A DNA stretch of 6,483 bases, from assembly GCA_017383785.1 (NCBI GenBank), contig JAFNVD010000031.1, forward strand, positions 1 to 6,483, given 5' to 3'. Within the stretch, counting starts at the first letter, position 1. The number at the start of each line of letters is the position of its first letter. The position numbers and the translations under genes were made by a program. This DNA comes from Peptococcaceae bacterium (GTDB lineage: Bacteria > Bacillota > Peptococcia > Peptococcales > Peptococcaceae). Below the pieces are notes generated by a model. That model did no database searches. It was given only the letters and a program-made list of their open reading frames with translations, and was not told the DNA's origin. Shown piece by piece: positions 1 to 6,482 of this stretch.

Positions 1-250
1 AAAACAATAGAAAACTTATTACGTTGTTACTTTATTACATTCCGCACGATATTTTCGTGATGTTTTGTGACGTTTTTGTAGACGTTTTTTTGTGTCAACC
101 AATAGTGTTATGATGTTTTATACGTATTTTTTCAGAAAAAAGTATTATAAAAATTATAATATATAGACTAACAATAGATAAAAAACGTCATTACATCATA
201 TACGTCAAATGGCTGGATGATGAATAACAGCAATACAGCCTAGTGAAGCG
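1..250. other. AT-rich non-coding region left of the xfp terminator
   Basis: No credible coding region is visible on either strand here. The stretch is much richer in A and T than the genes to its right. The word ACGT occurs six times (at 21, 70, 82, 122, 185 and 202). GACGTTTTT occurs twice in direct orientation (69-77 and 81-89) and once inverted as AAAAACGTC (181-189). TATAAT hexamers occur on both strands: plus 155-160, minus 158-153 and minus 149-144. Every gene in the window runs leftward and a terminator lies just to the right. The simplest inference is therefore that this is the upstream regulatory region of a gene beyond the left edge, but that gene is not visible. Confidence 0.5.
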
Positions 251-266
251 TAGACTATAAAACCAG

Positions 267-305
267 AAAAACCCCCGTTGGCGACCAGACCAACAGGGGC
301 TTTTT
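267..305 (-). terminator. Rho-independent terminator of xfp, possibly bidirectional
   Basis: The arms CCCCCGTTGG (272-281) and CCAACAGGGG (290-299) enclose an 8-nt loop. Read on the minus strand the stem has ten pairs, one of them a G-U wobble, and is followed by five U residues (271-267). Read on the plus strand the same stem has one C-A mismatch and is followed by C and then five T residues (301-305). It lies about 90 bp beyond the xfp stop codon, so ending the xfp transcript is its likely job. The T run on the other side means it could also stop a plus-strand transcript. Confidence 0.88.
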
Positions 306-386
306 ACATTTTCATCCAGAGTAAAGACAGATCTTAGCACTCAATTTACAAACATTATTGTATATGCAAAACTTTCAGTTTTTACT

Positions 387-2753
387 TTATTTATCCCATT
401 TCCATTCTGCTACTTCCGGCATGTCTACGCCGTATTCACGAATATACTGGCTGTGCTCTACCAGTTTATTCTTCATTTCTTGTACAATAGCTGCGCCTTT
501 ATTGGCAAGGCTTGGTACCAGTTTGATAGCATCGATCACCAGATGGAAGCGGTCGATGTCATTCTGCACACGCATGTCAAATGGTGTGGTGATGGTGCCT
601 TCTTCTTTGTAGCCGCGCACGTGCAAATCCTTATTGGCTCTGCGATAGGTAAGCTCATGAATCAGCGATGGATAGCCATGATATGCAAAAAGAATCGGTT
701 TGTCTTTGGTAAAGATCATGTCATAATCGCTCTGACTGAGGCCGTGCGGATGCTGAGAAACATCCTGCAGACGCATGAGGTCTACTACGTTTACTACACG
801 AATTTTCAGTTCCGGCAGTTTTTCCTGCAGAATAGATACTGCTGCCAAGGTTTCCAGTGTCGGTGCATCACCGCAGCACGCCATAATAATATCCGGCTCG
901 GTATTGGCATCGCTGGATGCCCAGTCCCAGATTCCAATCCCTTGAGTGCAATGCTTCACAGCCTGTTCCATGGTAAGCCACTGTGGACGAGGGTGCTTGG
1001 AGGTCACCATGACATTAATATAGTTACGACTTCGTACACAATGATCAAATACGCTCAGCAGACAGTTGGTATCCGGAGGGAAGTACATACGCACTACATC
1101 GGCTTTTTTGTTGGCCAAATGATCAATAAAGCCCGGATCCTGATGGGTATAGCCATTGTGGTCCTGCTGCCATACATTGGACGACAGGATATAGTTCAGC
1201 GATGCAATTTCTGCTCTCCAAGGCAATTCACCGGTTACTTTCAGCCATTTTGCATGTTGGGAAGCCATAGAGTCTACCACACGGATAAATGCTTCATAGC
1301 TGTTGAAAATGCCATGTCTGCCGGTAAGCAGATAGCCTTCCAGCCAGCCTTCGCAACAATGTTCTGACAACATAGAATCCACGATACGACCCGCTGTATC
1401 TAAATATTCATCGCCATCTGCAACAGCGGCATTCCAAGCACGGTCTGCCACTTCAAATACTTTGTTCAAACGGTTGGACATCGTTTCGTCCGGCCCAAAT
1501 ACACGGAACGTTTCCGGGTTAAGCTTCACGATGTCACGGACAAATGCACCCAGTTCCATCATATCTTGTGCATCTACTGCCCCCGGAGCCGAAAGTTCCA
1601 ATGCATAGTCACGGAAATCAGGCAGTTTCAAATCACGCAGCAAAAGTCCGCCATTGGCATGAGGATTGGCGCCCATACGGCGATTGCCTTTCGGTGCCAA
1701 TGCCGCTAATTCCGGTACCAAACTGCCCTCTGCTGTAAACAGTTCTTCCGGATGGTAGCTTTTCATCCACGACTCTACCATCTGCACGTGCTCCGGTTTC
1801 GCCATACTGATTGGTACCTGATGGGCACGGAAAGTATCTTCGATTTTCTTGCCATCTACTTCTTTTGGCCCGGTCCATCCTTTTGGCGCTCTGAGAATAA
1901 TCATCGGCCAGTAATATGGATACTGCAGTACACCATCTCGCGCACTCTGCTGAATGGAAGTAATATCCCGATACGCGGCCTCCAGTGCCTGTGCCATAGC
2001 CTCATGCATATAGGCAGGGTCGCTGCCTTCTACAAAATACGGGTTCCACCCCATACCCTCAAAAAATTTACGCAAATCTTCATTTGGAATACGGGCCAGT
2101 ATGGTAGGATTGGCAATTTTGTATCCGTTCAAATGCAAAATCGGCAGCACAGCACCATCCCGTGCAGGACTCAAAAATTTATTGCTCTGCCATGCCGTAG
2201 CCAATGGACCGGTTTCTGCCTCACCGTCACCTACTACACAGGCTGCAATCAAATCAGGATTATCAAATACAGCCCCAAAAGCATGAGCCAGTGAATAGCC
2301 CAGTTCTCCACCCTCATGAATAGAACCCGGTGTTTCCGGTGCTACATGGCTGGATACCCCGCCCGGAAAGGAGAACTGCTTGAATAATTTCTGCAGGCCA
2401 TCTTTGTCCTGCCCGATATTTGGATATACCTCACTATAACTGCCATCCATCCAATCCTGCGCTACCATAGCATTGCCGCCATGACCGGGACCCGACAGAT
2501 AAATCATATTCAAGTCATATTGATTGATCATACGGTTCAGATGGGTGTAAATGAAATTCTGCCCCGGCACAGTCCCCCAGTGCCCCACGATTTTACACTT
2601 GATATGATTTCGTGTCAGTGGTTCTTCTAAAAGCGGATTGTCTAATAAATACAGCTGCCCCACCGACAGATAATTTGCGGCACGCCACCATTTGTCCAAG
2701 AGCTGCAGTTCCTGTTCGTTCAATATTTGTTTGTCCAATACTTGTTTTGTCAT
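387..2753 (-). CDS. xfp: Phosphoketolase (xylulose-5-phosphate/fructose-6-phosphate)
   Basis: This cytosolic, thiamine-diphosphate-dependent enzyme cleaves xylulose-5-P with phosphate to acetyl phosphate and glyceraldehyde-3-P. Many members also cleave fructose-6-P to acetyl phosphate and erythrose-4-P. The 788 residues match the usual length of about 790-825. Visible motifs are GPGHGG (88-93), the family signature EGGELGY (147-153), the cofactor/metal loop GDGEAETGP (175-183) with a later Asn in HLNG (207-210), FGPDETMSNR (419-428) whose Glu is expected to contact the cofactor pyrimidine ring, and NGYTHQDPGF (533-542). The N-terminal domain spans roughly 10-370, the central domain 380-580 and the C-terminal domain 585-785. 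No break is seen and all motifs are intact, so it should be active. The ATG is supported by GGAGG seven bases upstream (2761-2765). It has its own candidate promoter and a strong terminator. Substrate preference cannot be read from the sequence. No acetate kinase or phosphotransacetylase gene is in the window. Confidence 0.97.
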   Translation of the reverse strand: MTKQVLDKQILNEQELQLLDKWWRAANYLSVGQLYLLDNPLLEEPLTRNHIKCKIVGHWGTVPGQNFIYTHLNRMINQYDLNMIYLSGPGHGGNAMVAQDWMDGSYSEVYPNIGQDKDGLQKLFKQFSFPGGVSSHVAPETPGSIHEGGELGYSLAHAFGAVFDNPDLIAACVVGDGEAETGPLATAWQSNKFLSPARDGAVLPILHLNGYKIANPTILARIPNEDLRKFFEGMGWNPYFVEGSDPAYMHEAMAQALEAAYRDITSIQQSARDGVLQYPYYWPMIILRAPKGWTGPKEVDGKKIEDTFRAHQVPISMAKPEHVQMVESWMKSYHPEELFTAEGSLVPELAALAPKGNRRMGANPHANGGLLLRDLKLPDFRDYALELSAPGAVDAQDMMELGAFVRDIVKLNPETFRVFGPDETMSNRLNKVFEVADRAWNAAVADGDEYLDTAGRIVDSMLSEHCCEGWLEGYLLTGRHGIFNSYEAFIRVVDSMASQHAKWLKVTGELPWRAEIASLNYILSSNVWQQDHNGYTHQDPGFIDHLANKKADVVRMYFPPDTNCLLSVFDHCVRSRNYINVMVTSKHPRPQWLTMEQAVKHCTQGIGIWDWASSDANTEPDIIMACCGDAPTLETLAAVSILQEKLPELKIRVVNVVDLMRLQDVSQHPHGLSQSDYDMIFTKDKPILFAYHGYPSLIHELTYRRANKDLHVRGYKEEGTITTPFDMRVQNDIDRFHLVIDAIKLVPSLANKGAAIVQEMKNKLVEHSQYIREYGVDMPEVAEWKWDK

Positions 2754-2793
2754 AGTGCATCCTCCTCTACAATGATTCTGCTAAAATACGCCG

Positions 2794-2840
2794 GAAGTGT
2801 ATTTTTACGCTTCATTTTTACGTTTCATTTATACACTTCA
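2794..2840 (-). repeat. Tandem 13-mers bracketed by an inverted repeat in the xfp leader
   Basis: Three adjacent 13-bp units of consensus TGAARYGTAWAAA on the minus strand occupy 2840-2828, 2827-2815 and 2814-2802. The last two differ at one base, while the first is more diverged. In addition GAAGTGTAT (2794-2802) is an exact inverted copy of ATACACTTC (2831-2839), so the transcript could pair the two arms around a 28-nt loop. The element lies in the 5' leader, about 30 bp upstream of the ribosome binding site. It could be an operator array, an RNA structure or a product of replication slippage. Confidence 0.5.
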
Positions 2841-2862
2841 TTGCACCATTTCTAACAAGTTT

Positions 2863-2871
2863 ATTATATCA
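2863..2871 (-). promoter_or_regulatory. Extended -10 promoter of xfp
   Basis: On the minus strand this reads TGATATAAT, a perfect TATAAT hexamer with the TG of an extended -10 element. The best -35 candidate at 17-bp spacing is ATGAAG (2891-2886), matching only three of six consensus bases. That is typical of a promoter that relies on the extended -10 or on an activator. Transcription would start near 2856, giving a leader of about 100 nt before the xfp ATG. The start site is inferred from spacing and has not been observed. Confidence 0.62.
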
Positions 2872-2886
2872 TAGTTTTCAGTTATC

Positions 2887-2920
2887 TTCATGGTGATTTT
2901 ATACTGGTTTCATGGTCATT
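2887..2920 (-). repeat. 12-bp direct repeat upstream of the xfp promoter, possible activator site
   Basis: On the plus strand TTCATGGTGATT (2887-2898) is repeated as TTCATGGTCATT (2909-2920), with 11 of 12 bases identical. The copies are 22 bp apart, about two helical turns. Both lie wholly between the gerM stop codon and the xfp -10. Relative to the inferred start near 2856, the proximal copy covers about -31 to -42 and overlaps the weak -35. The distal copy covers about -53 to -64. This is the geometry of tandem activator sites that make up for a poor -35, but the regulator is unknown. Confidence 0.45.
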
Positions 2921-2926
2921 CTATCA

Positions 2927-3565
2927 TCATTTTGGACGAATGGTGGCAATGGTCTGCCCTTCCATACGGAACTCCACCTCTTCGATACTGTCAAACTGGC
3001 ACAAAGTCTTTGCAATGGATTCCAATGCTTTTGAAGAAGCGGCGCTGCTGCCGATTGCCCGGCCAAGCTCGTGGCTGAAATCTACAATGCATTTCTTTTG
3101 TTCCTGTTTCACATTGATATCCAAAAGCTGTGTGCCTTCCGGAATGACAGATACCATCCCGCTGCTGTTTGGTCCTTCCAGCAAGGTCTCTACAGTGGCA
3201 CGGGCCATTCCTTCTACTTTTGGAATGGCTTTTTCCGTTTTCACCAGTTTGTCACCGGCTGCGTCGGCAAAATAAAGCGCCACTGTGATCTCCTGTATTG
3301 GTGTTCCCATCGTTCGCACCGGCTCATAGGTTTCCTCAATGCGAATGTCATCAGCACCGGTATTGCTCATAATCTCGTCCACAGAAGGAACGCTCGGTTT
3401 TTGCTGCTGTGTGTCGGTCGCATCTTCTAGTGCAATCTCCTGTCTTAGTTCTTGACGCATTTCCATTATCGTTTGCTGCGCCTCACTGCAGCCTGTAAGT
3501 CCTGCTGTAGCAAATACAGATAATAATACCCATCCCCCTATATGTTTCTTTGCATGTTCGTTCAT
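2927..3565 (-). CDS. GerM-domain (sporulation/germination) lipoprotein
   Basis: This is a predicted membrane-anchored lipoprotein of 212 residues with one GerM-type domain. In Bacillus subtilis, GerM is a lipoprotein required for normal sporulation and germination, and it carries two such domains. Here residues 9-25 form a short signal peptide ending in the lipobox LTGC, with Cys26 as the lipid-modified residue. A polar, glutamine- and glutamate-rich linker follows (about 27-90), its first part likely helical. The GerM domain then runs from about 92 to 207, with VALYFAD (95-101), TLLEGP (127-132), the VIPEGTQLLDINV segment (140-152) and KTLCQFDSIEEVEF (186-199). The ATG at 3565 is preferred because GGAGG (3577-3573) lies seven bases upstream. 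A TTG two codons earlier sits only one base from that site. The gene follows gerC after 115 bp and may be co-transcribed with it or use its own promoter. The gerM symbol is withheld because only one domain is present. Confidence 0.88.
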   Translation of the reverse strand: MNEHAKKHIGGWVLLSVFATAGLTGCSEAQQTIMEMRQELRQEIALEDATDTQQQKPSVPSVDEIMSNTGADDIRIEETYEPVRTMGTPIQEITVALYFADAAGDKLVKTEKAIPKVEGMARATVETLLEGPNSSGMVSVIPEGTQLLDINVKQEQKKCIVDFSHELGRAIGSSAASSKALESIAKTLCQFDSIEEVEFRMEGQTIATIRPK

Positions 3566-3680
3566 ATACAATCCTCCATTCTGCTTGTTTGTCCTGCTAA
3601 CAGAATATGCCCATTGTATCTATTTCATGCGAAATTATTTTTTCAGAAATCGTCGTATTTTTTATCCACTATTTATGTTT
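3566..3680 (-). other. Intergenic gap between gerC and the GerM-domain gene
   Basis: No terminator-like hairpin with a T run is visible on the minus strand after the gerC stop codon, so the receptor operon may read into the GerM-domain gene. Weak promoter-like sequences are present: TACAAT (minus strand, around 3619-3614) without a good -35, and a GCATG/CATATTC pair loosely resembling forespore sigma F/G elements. Neither is convincing. Inverted arms ATTCTG (3578-3583 on the plus strand) and CAGAAT (3601-3606) could form a small hairpin directly next to the ribosome binding site at 3573-3577. Confidence 0.4.
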
Positions 3681-4784
3681 TTATTGTACCTCAATGGAAG
3701 TATCCATTTTCAGATTAATCGGCAAGGAGGCAAACTGTGTCGGCCAATCTTGTTCTTGCACTAAACTTGGATGCCATGCATATAGCCATCTGCCTAAGTG
3801 AAAGGTGTCTGTGCCCTCTGCTTGCGCCTGTGTCAAGGTATCGCCGATATGTTTCATGGATTTTGCCTCTACCTGTGATTGAATATGCCGAATCACCTGC
3901 TCGGCCTCTGCGCTGTCTTTCCAGCTGTCATATCCAGAAACAATTTTAATGGTTGCCTTCATCGTTGCGTTGATCGTAAGCGGTTCTTCCGAAGCTATTT
4001 CCCATTTGCATTTTCGTTTGTCCAGTTCCACCACAATTTGCCCGTGTTCCTCTGGCAGTGTCATAATTTCGCTGCCGCCTACAGCCCAATAATAGCCCGA
4101 AAGCCAATCATGGTCAGCCCAGCGTACCAGTGTACCATTTTGCACCAATGCTGCCCCGTCCAGGCGCAATTCTGTTTTGGGTTCCAATATCAATTGCGGT
4201 ATCACCATTGTTTCTGACAGCCCATTTTGCACAGACAAATAATAGGCATTGATAATAGCATCACTGCCATGTACCCGACGACGCTGGTCTTTCAAAAGAT
4301 TGTCTATATAAAAAATGTCCATCTTGGCCAAATCGGTGCTATCCATCAAAAGTGACCCGGCGTCTCCGGCCACAGCCAACAATTGTGTGCGTCTGCGCAG
4401 TACATTTTCTTTCACGAGATAATCCAGTGCCTCTGTGACGTCGTGTTCCAGTACCTCTTCGCCCAAAAGCACCAGATTCAGATGGTCCAAATACAATTCC
4501 CGCGGCGCCGCCAATGCTATCTGCTGCATGGTTTCCCCTACAGAAGTGCCGCTCCCTGTCATGGTCCACAAATTTTCACTGTTGACCGTTTCTTGGTCGG
4601 CACCGGGAATAATGAGCTGCAATGTAGTCTGATATTGCCCGTCTTTATAATCAATGGCGATCACCTGAGCCAGTGCCAATTGATTTAACTCTTTTTTGTC
4701 CCAGCAGCCATTGCAGAATAAGAGGGTTATCATAACCAAAGGCATGATCCGAAGCCACATACCGTATTCCAAGCCAAACTTCAT
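3681..4784 (-). CDS. Ger(x)C family spore germinant-receptor lipoprotein (C subunit)
   Basis: This is the lipoprotein subunit of a GerA-type germinant receptor, held on the outer face of the spore inner membrane and working with the A and B subunits. The 367-residue protein starts with a hydrophobic signal (about 9-24) and the hallmark GCWD (26-29), with Cys27 as the lipid site. The N-terminal domain covers about 28-200 and includes a DYLVKENVLRRRTQLL stretch (121-136). The C-terminal receptor domain covers about 205-367 and ends with LPINLKMDTSIEVQ. The start at 4784 is chosen because AGGAGGGG lies a few bases upstream and the ATG overlaps the gerB stop as ATGA, a sign of translational coupling. 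An upstream in-frame ATG at 5042 would add 86 residues that merely read gerB in another frame and would place the signal peptide internally, so it is rejected. The lipobox is unusual: Cys24-Asn25-Gly26-Cys27 instead of the typical Leu-Thr-Gly-Cys. Confidence 0.93.
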   Translation of the reverse strand: MKFGLEYGMWLRIMPLVMITLLFCNGCWDKKELNQLALAQVIAIDYKDGQYQTTLQLIIPGADQETVNSENLWTMTGSGTSVGETMQQIALAAPRELYLDHLNLVLLGEEVLEHDVTEALDYLVKENVLRRRTQLLAVAGDAGSLLMDSTDLAKMDIFYIDNLLKDQRRRVHGSDAIINAYYLSVQNGLSETMVIPQLILEPKTELRLDGAALVQNGTLVRWADHDWLSGYYWAVGGSEIMTLPEEHGQIVVELDKRKCKWEIASEEPLTINATMKATIKIVSGYDSWKDSAEAEQVIRHIQSQVEAKSMKHIGDTLTQAQAEGTDTFHLGRWLYAWHPSLVQEQDWPTQFASLPINLKMDTSIEVQ

Positions 4785-5869
4785 TGTTCTCCCCTCCTCT
4801 TCGGTATCAGCCAGACAACTGCAAGCAGTACGATCGGCAATATCACCGTCATCCATTTTGCCAAAATCAGCTCTGCTTGCAAAAGCCCCATGGTATTGTG
4901 CAAAGCCATCATACCGAAAAACACAACCCACAAAACTGCCGCCAACATCCACCGGGCTTTTTGCTTTCCGATTAGCTGCTGTGCACCTGTGGCTGTACAC
5001 CACAAAAACAGGCTGCCGATTGTCATCACAATGATCATCCACAGTACAATAAACAAGGACTCAGCCTGTTCCAATAATGTGCCGATCTGTACCATACGGG
5101 CCAAATGTACCGGAATCCACAGCACTGTCTGCAAACTGTATTCACCTAATATGCACAATGCATATACGGTCCACAATATAGTGACGAGCATTCCTGCGGC
5201 TACCGCCTTGCCCAATGTCAAGTACAGCGAATGTTTCTCTCTGCTTGCAGGATACAGCATAAATACCACAAGCAGACCGCTATAGCAAAACATACTTTGC
5301 AGCAACGCTTCTTCAAACTGCACGGTATTTTTCATCTGCAGGGGCAAGGCATGCTCTATTGTAAACAAATCCAATGTACCCACTACCGATGTTATCATCA
5401 TAATGAGCAATGCCCCGATACATAACATATTGAGCCGCGCAATACTCTCCAATCCGCCTTTGCTCAGCCATCCTGCCAAAAGCACCGTTACCGCACACAG
5501 CACCATACGCGGGGTTTCGGTCAACAACTGTTTTTGTATCACATCTACCAAACTATATAGCATCAAAATCGCAAACATCAGATATAGCAAACAAACTAAA
5601 ACACCGGTCACCGTACCCAATACGGTATGTCTTTGGCGCAAAGCGCTCATAAACTCCATCTCTGCTATATGTGAAACTCGGTAATGCCCCACCAGAATAA
5701 TGCCGATTGCCGTAAGTAATCCGCCAAAGATCGCACTAATACCTAAGGTACCATTGCCTCGCACCAAAAAATACGGCAATAGCCAGAACATACCGCTTTG
5801 CTGCAGCAAAAACACCAGATAAAAAATCTCACGGTTGGAAATTGCCTTACTGCTGCCCACGGCTGTCAT
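4781..5869 (-). CDS. GerB family spore germinant-receptor permease (B subunit)
   Basis: This integral membrane subunit of a GerA-type receptor belongs to the spore-permease branch of the amino acid-polyamine-organocation superfamily and is thought to bind the germinant. The 362 residues are the family's usual length. About ten hydrophobic segments can be read, near 16-36, 42-61, 86-109, 121-135, 145-164, 189-206, 222-241, 271-292, 307-325 and 338-355. The family-like GLESIARLNML (139-149) follows the fourth segment, and LEQAESLFIVLWMI (266-279) matches the conserved Glu-then-Trp helix. A basic tail, PKRRGEQ, ends the protein. The start is uncertain. The ATG at 5869 sits almost against its AAAGGGG ribosome site, whereas a GTG three codons later (5860) has nine-base spacing. 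Either way it overlaps the end of gerA, so the two are probably translated in a coupled manner. Confidence 0.93.
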   Translation of the reverse strand: MTAVGSSKAISNREIFYLVFLLQQSGMFWLLPYFLVRGNGTLGISAIFGGLLTAIGIILVGHYRVSHIAEMEFMSALRQRHTVLGTVTGVLVCLLYLMFAILMLYSLVDVIQKQLLTETPRMVLCAVTVLLAGWLSKGGLESIARLNMLCIGALLIMMITSVVGTLDLFTIEHALPLQMKNTVQFEEALLQSMFCYSGLLVVFMLYPASREKHSLYLTLGKAVAAGMLVTILWTVYALCILGEYSLQTVLWIPVHLARMVQIGTLLEQAESLFIVLWMIIVMTIGSLFLWCTATGAQQLIGKQKARWMLAAVLWVVFFGMMALHNTMGLLQAELILAKWMTVILPIVLLAVVWLIPKRRGEQ

Positions 5870-6482
5870 CCCCTTTCTGTGTCAATGGCTGAATCCTACG
5901 ATGAAAGAACGAGGCTTTCTGTTCCTGCTCTGTACTCTGTCTGCAAAACAAAGGCATCCCCATCATGCACCAGCGAGGCATACGCACTGCCAGCGCCAAT
6001 AATTCACCGTTTTTGAGCGGAGCCAATGGAGCCAGATAAGGGAATCCAAAGGTACGCAGCCGAATTAAATACATAATGATTACCAGCCACCCTAACATAA
6101 CGCCATACAGCCCTAATGTAGCGGCCAGTATCATCAGCGGAAACCGGATCAAACGAATCGGATAGGAAGCCTCTACCGAAGGAATGGCAAAAGAGCCAAT
6201 GGCCGTAATGGCTACTACAATTACCATTTGCGGTGCTACCAATCGGGCGCTGACCGCTGCATCGCCAATCACCAATGCCCCCACAATACCGATGGTATTG
6301 CCGATCACACCGGGCATACGAATACTGGCCTCGCGCAAAAGTTCAAATGCAATCTCCATCATAATGGCTTCCACAAATGCCGGAAATGGCACGCCCTCTC
6401 GTGCAGTCGCTATGCTAAGCAAAAGATTGAACGGGATCAGCTCTGCATGAAAGGATATGACTGCTACATACAGCGACGGTAA
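5847..6482 (-). CDS. GerA family spore germinant-receptor subunit (A subunit), C-terminal part
   Basis: This is the C-terminal 211 residues of a GerA-type germinant-receptor A subunit. The reading frame is open to the right edge of the window, so the start and the N-terminal soluble domain are missing. Full-length members have roughly 480-530 residues, so somewhat under half is visible. Counting from the first codon in the window, family motifs are LPSLYVAVISFHAELIP (1-17), AREGVPFPAFVEA (27-39), IGIVGALVIGDAAV (64-77), SFAIPS (97-102), RLIRFP (110-115) and FGFPYLAPLAP (145-155). Several hydrophobic segments cover about 59-74, 86-101 and 113-141. The tail after residue 165 is charged and poorly conserved. 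A TTG at 6422 lies inside the conserved membrane region and is not the real start. GerA subunits are thought to form the ion-conducting part of the receptor. The gene overlaps gerB and is the first visible gene of the operon, whose promoter lies outside the window. Confidence 0.94.
   Translation of the reverse strand, partial: LPSLYVAVISFHAELIPFNLLLSIATAREGVPFPAFVEAIMMEIAFELLREASIRMPGVIGNTIGIVGALVIGDAAVSARLVAPQMVIVVAITAIGSFAIPSVEASYPIRLIRFPLMILAATLGLYGVMLGWLVIIMYLIRLRTFGFPYLAPLAPLKNGELLALAVRMPRWCMMGMPLFCRQSTEQEQKASFFHRRIQPLTQKGDDSRGQQ

Noticed and set aside
93..98. Perfect TTGACA on the minus strand as a -35 element
   Set aside because: No acceptable -10 hexamer lies 16-18 bp downstream; the sequence there is AAACGT-like.
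453..1367. Long plus-strand open frame of 304 codons opposite xfp
   Set aside because: It lies entirely antisense to the well-conserved phosphoketolase. Its translation has no recognisable domain and is rich in His, Cys and Tyr, as expected of a shadow frame.
1752..2294. Plus-strand open frame of 180 codons opposite xfp
   Set aside because: It is antisense to conserved phosphoketolase sequence, including the GDGE region, with no ribosome binding site or family resemblance.
2802..2840. Catabolite-repression (cre) site in the xfp leader
   Set aside because: The TGAAACGTAAAAA units lack the required central CG placement and the dyad symmetry of a cre box.
2802..2840. CRISPR-like array
   Set aside because: The three 13-bp units are directly adjacent with no spacers and are far too short.
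3566..3571. TTG start for the GerM-domain protein two codons upstream
   Set aside because: It is one base from the GGAGG site, whereas the ATG at 3565 has ideal seven-base spacing.
4785..5042. 86-residue N-terminal extension of the Ger(x)C protein
   Set aside because: The extension overlaps gerB in another frame and would put the lipoprotein signal inside the protein. A good ribosome site sits before the internal ATG at 4784.
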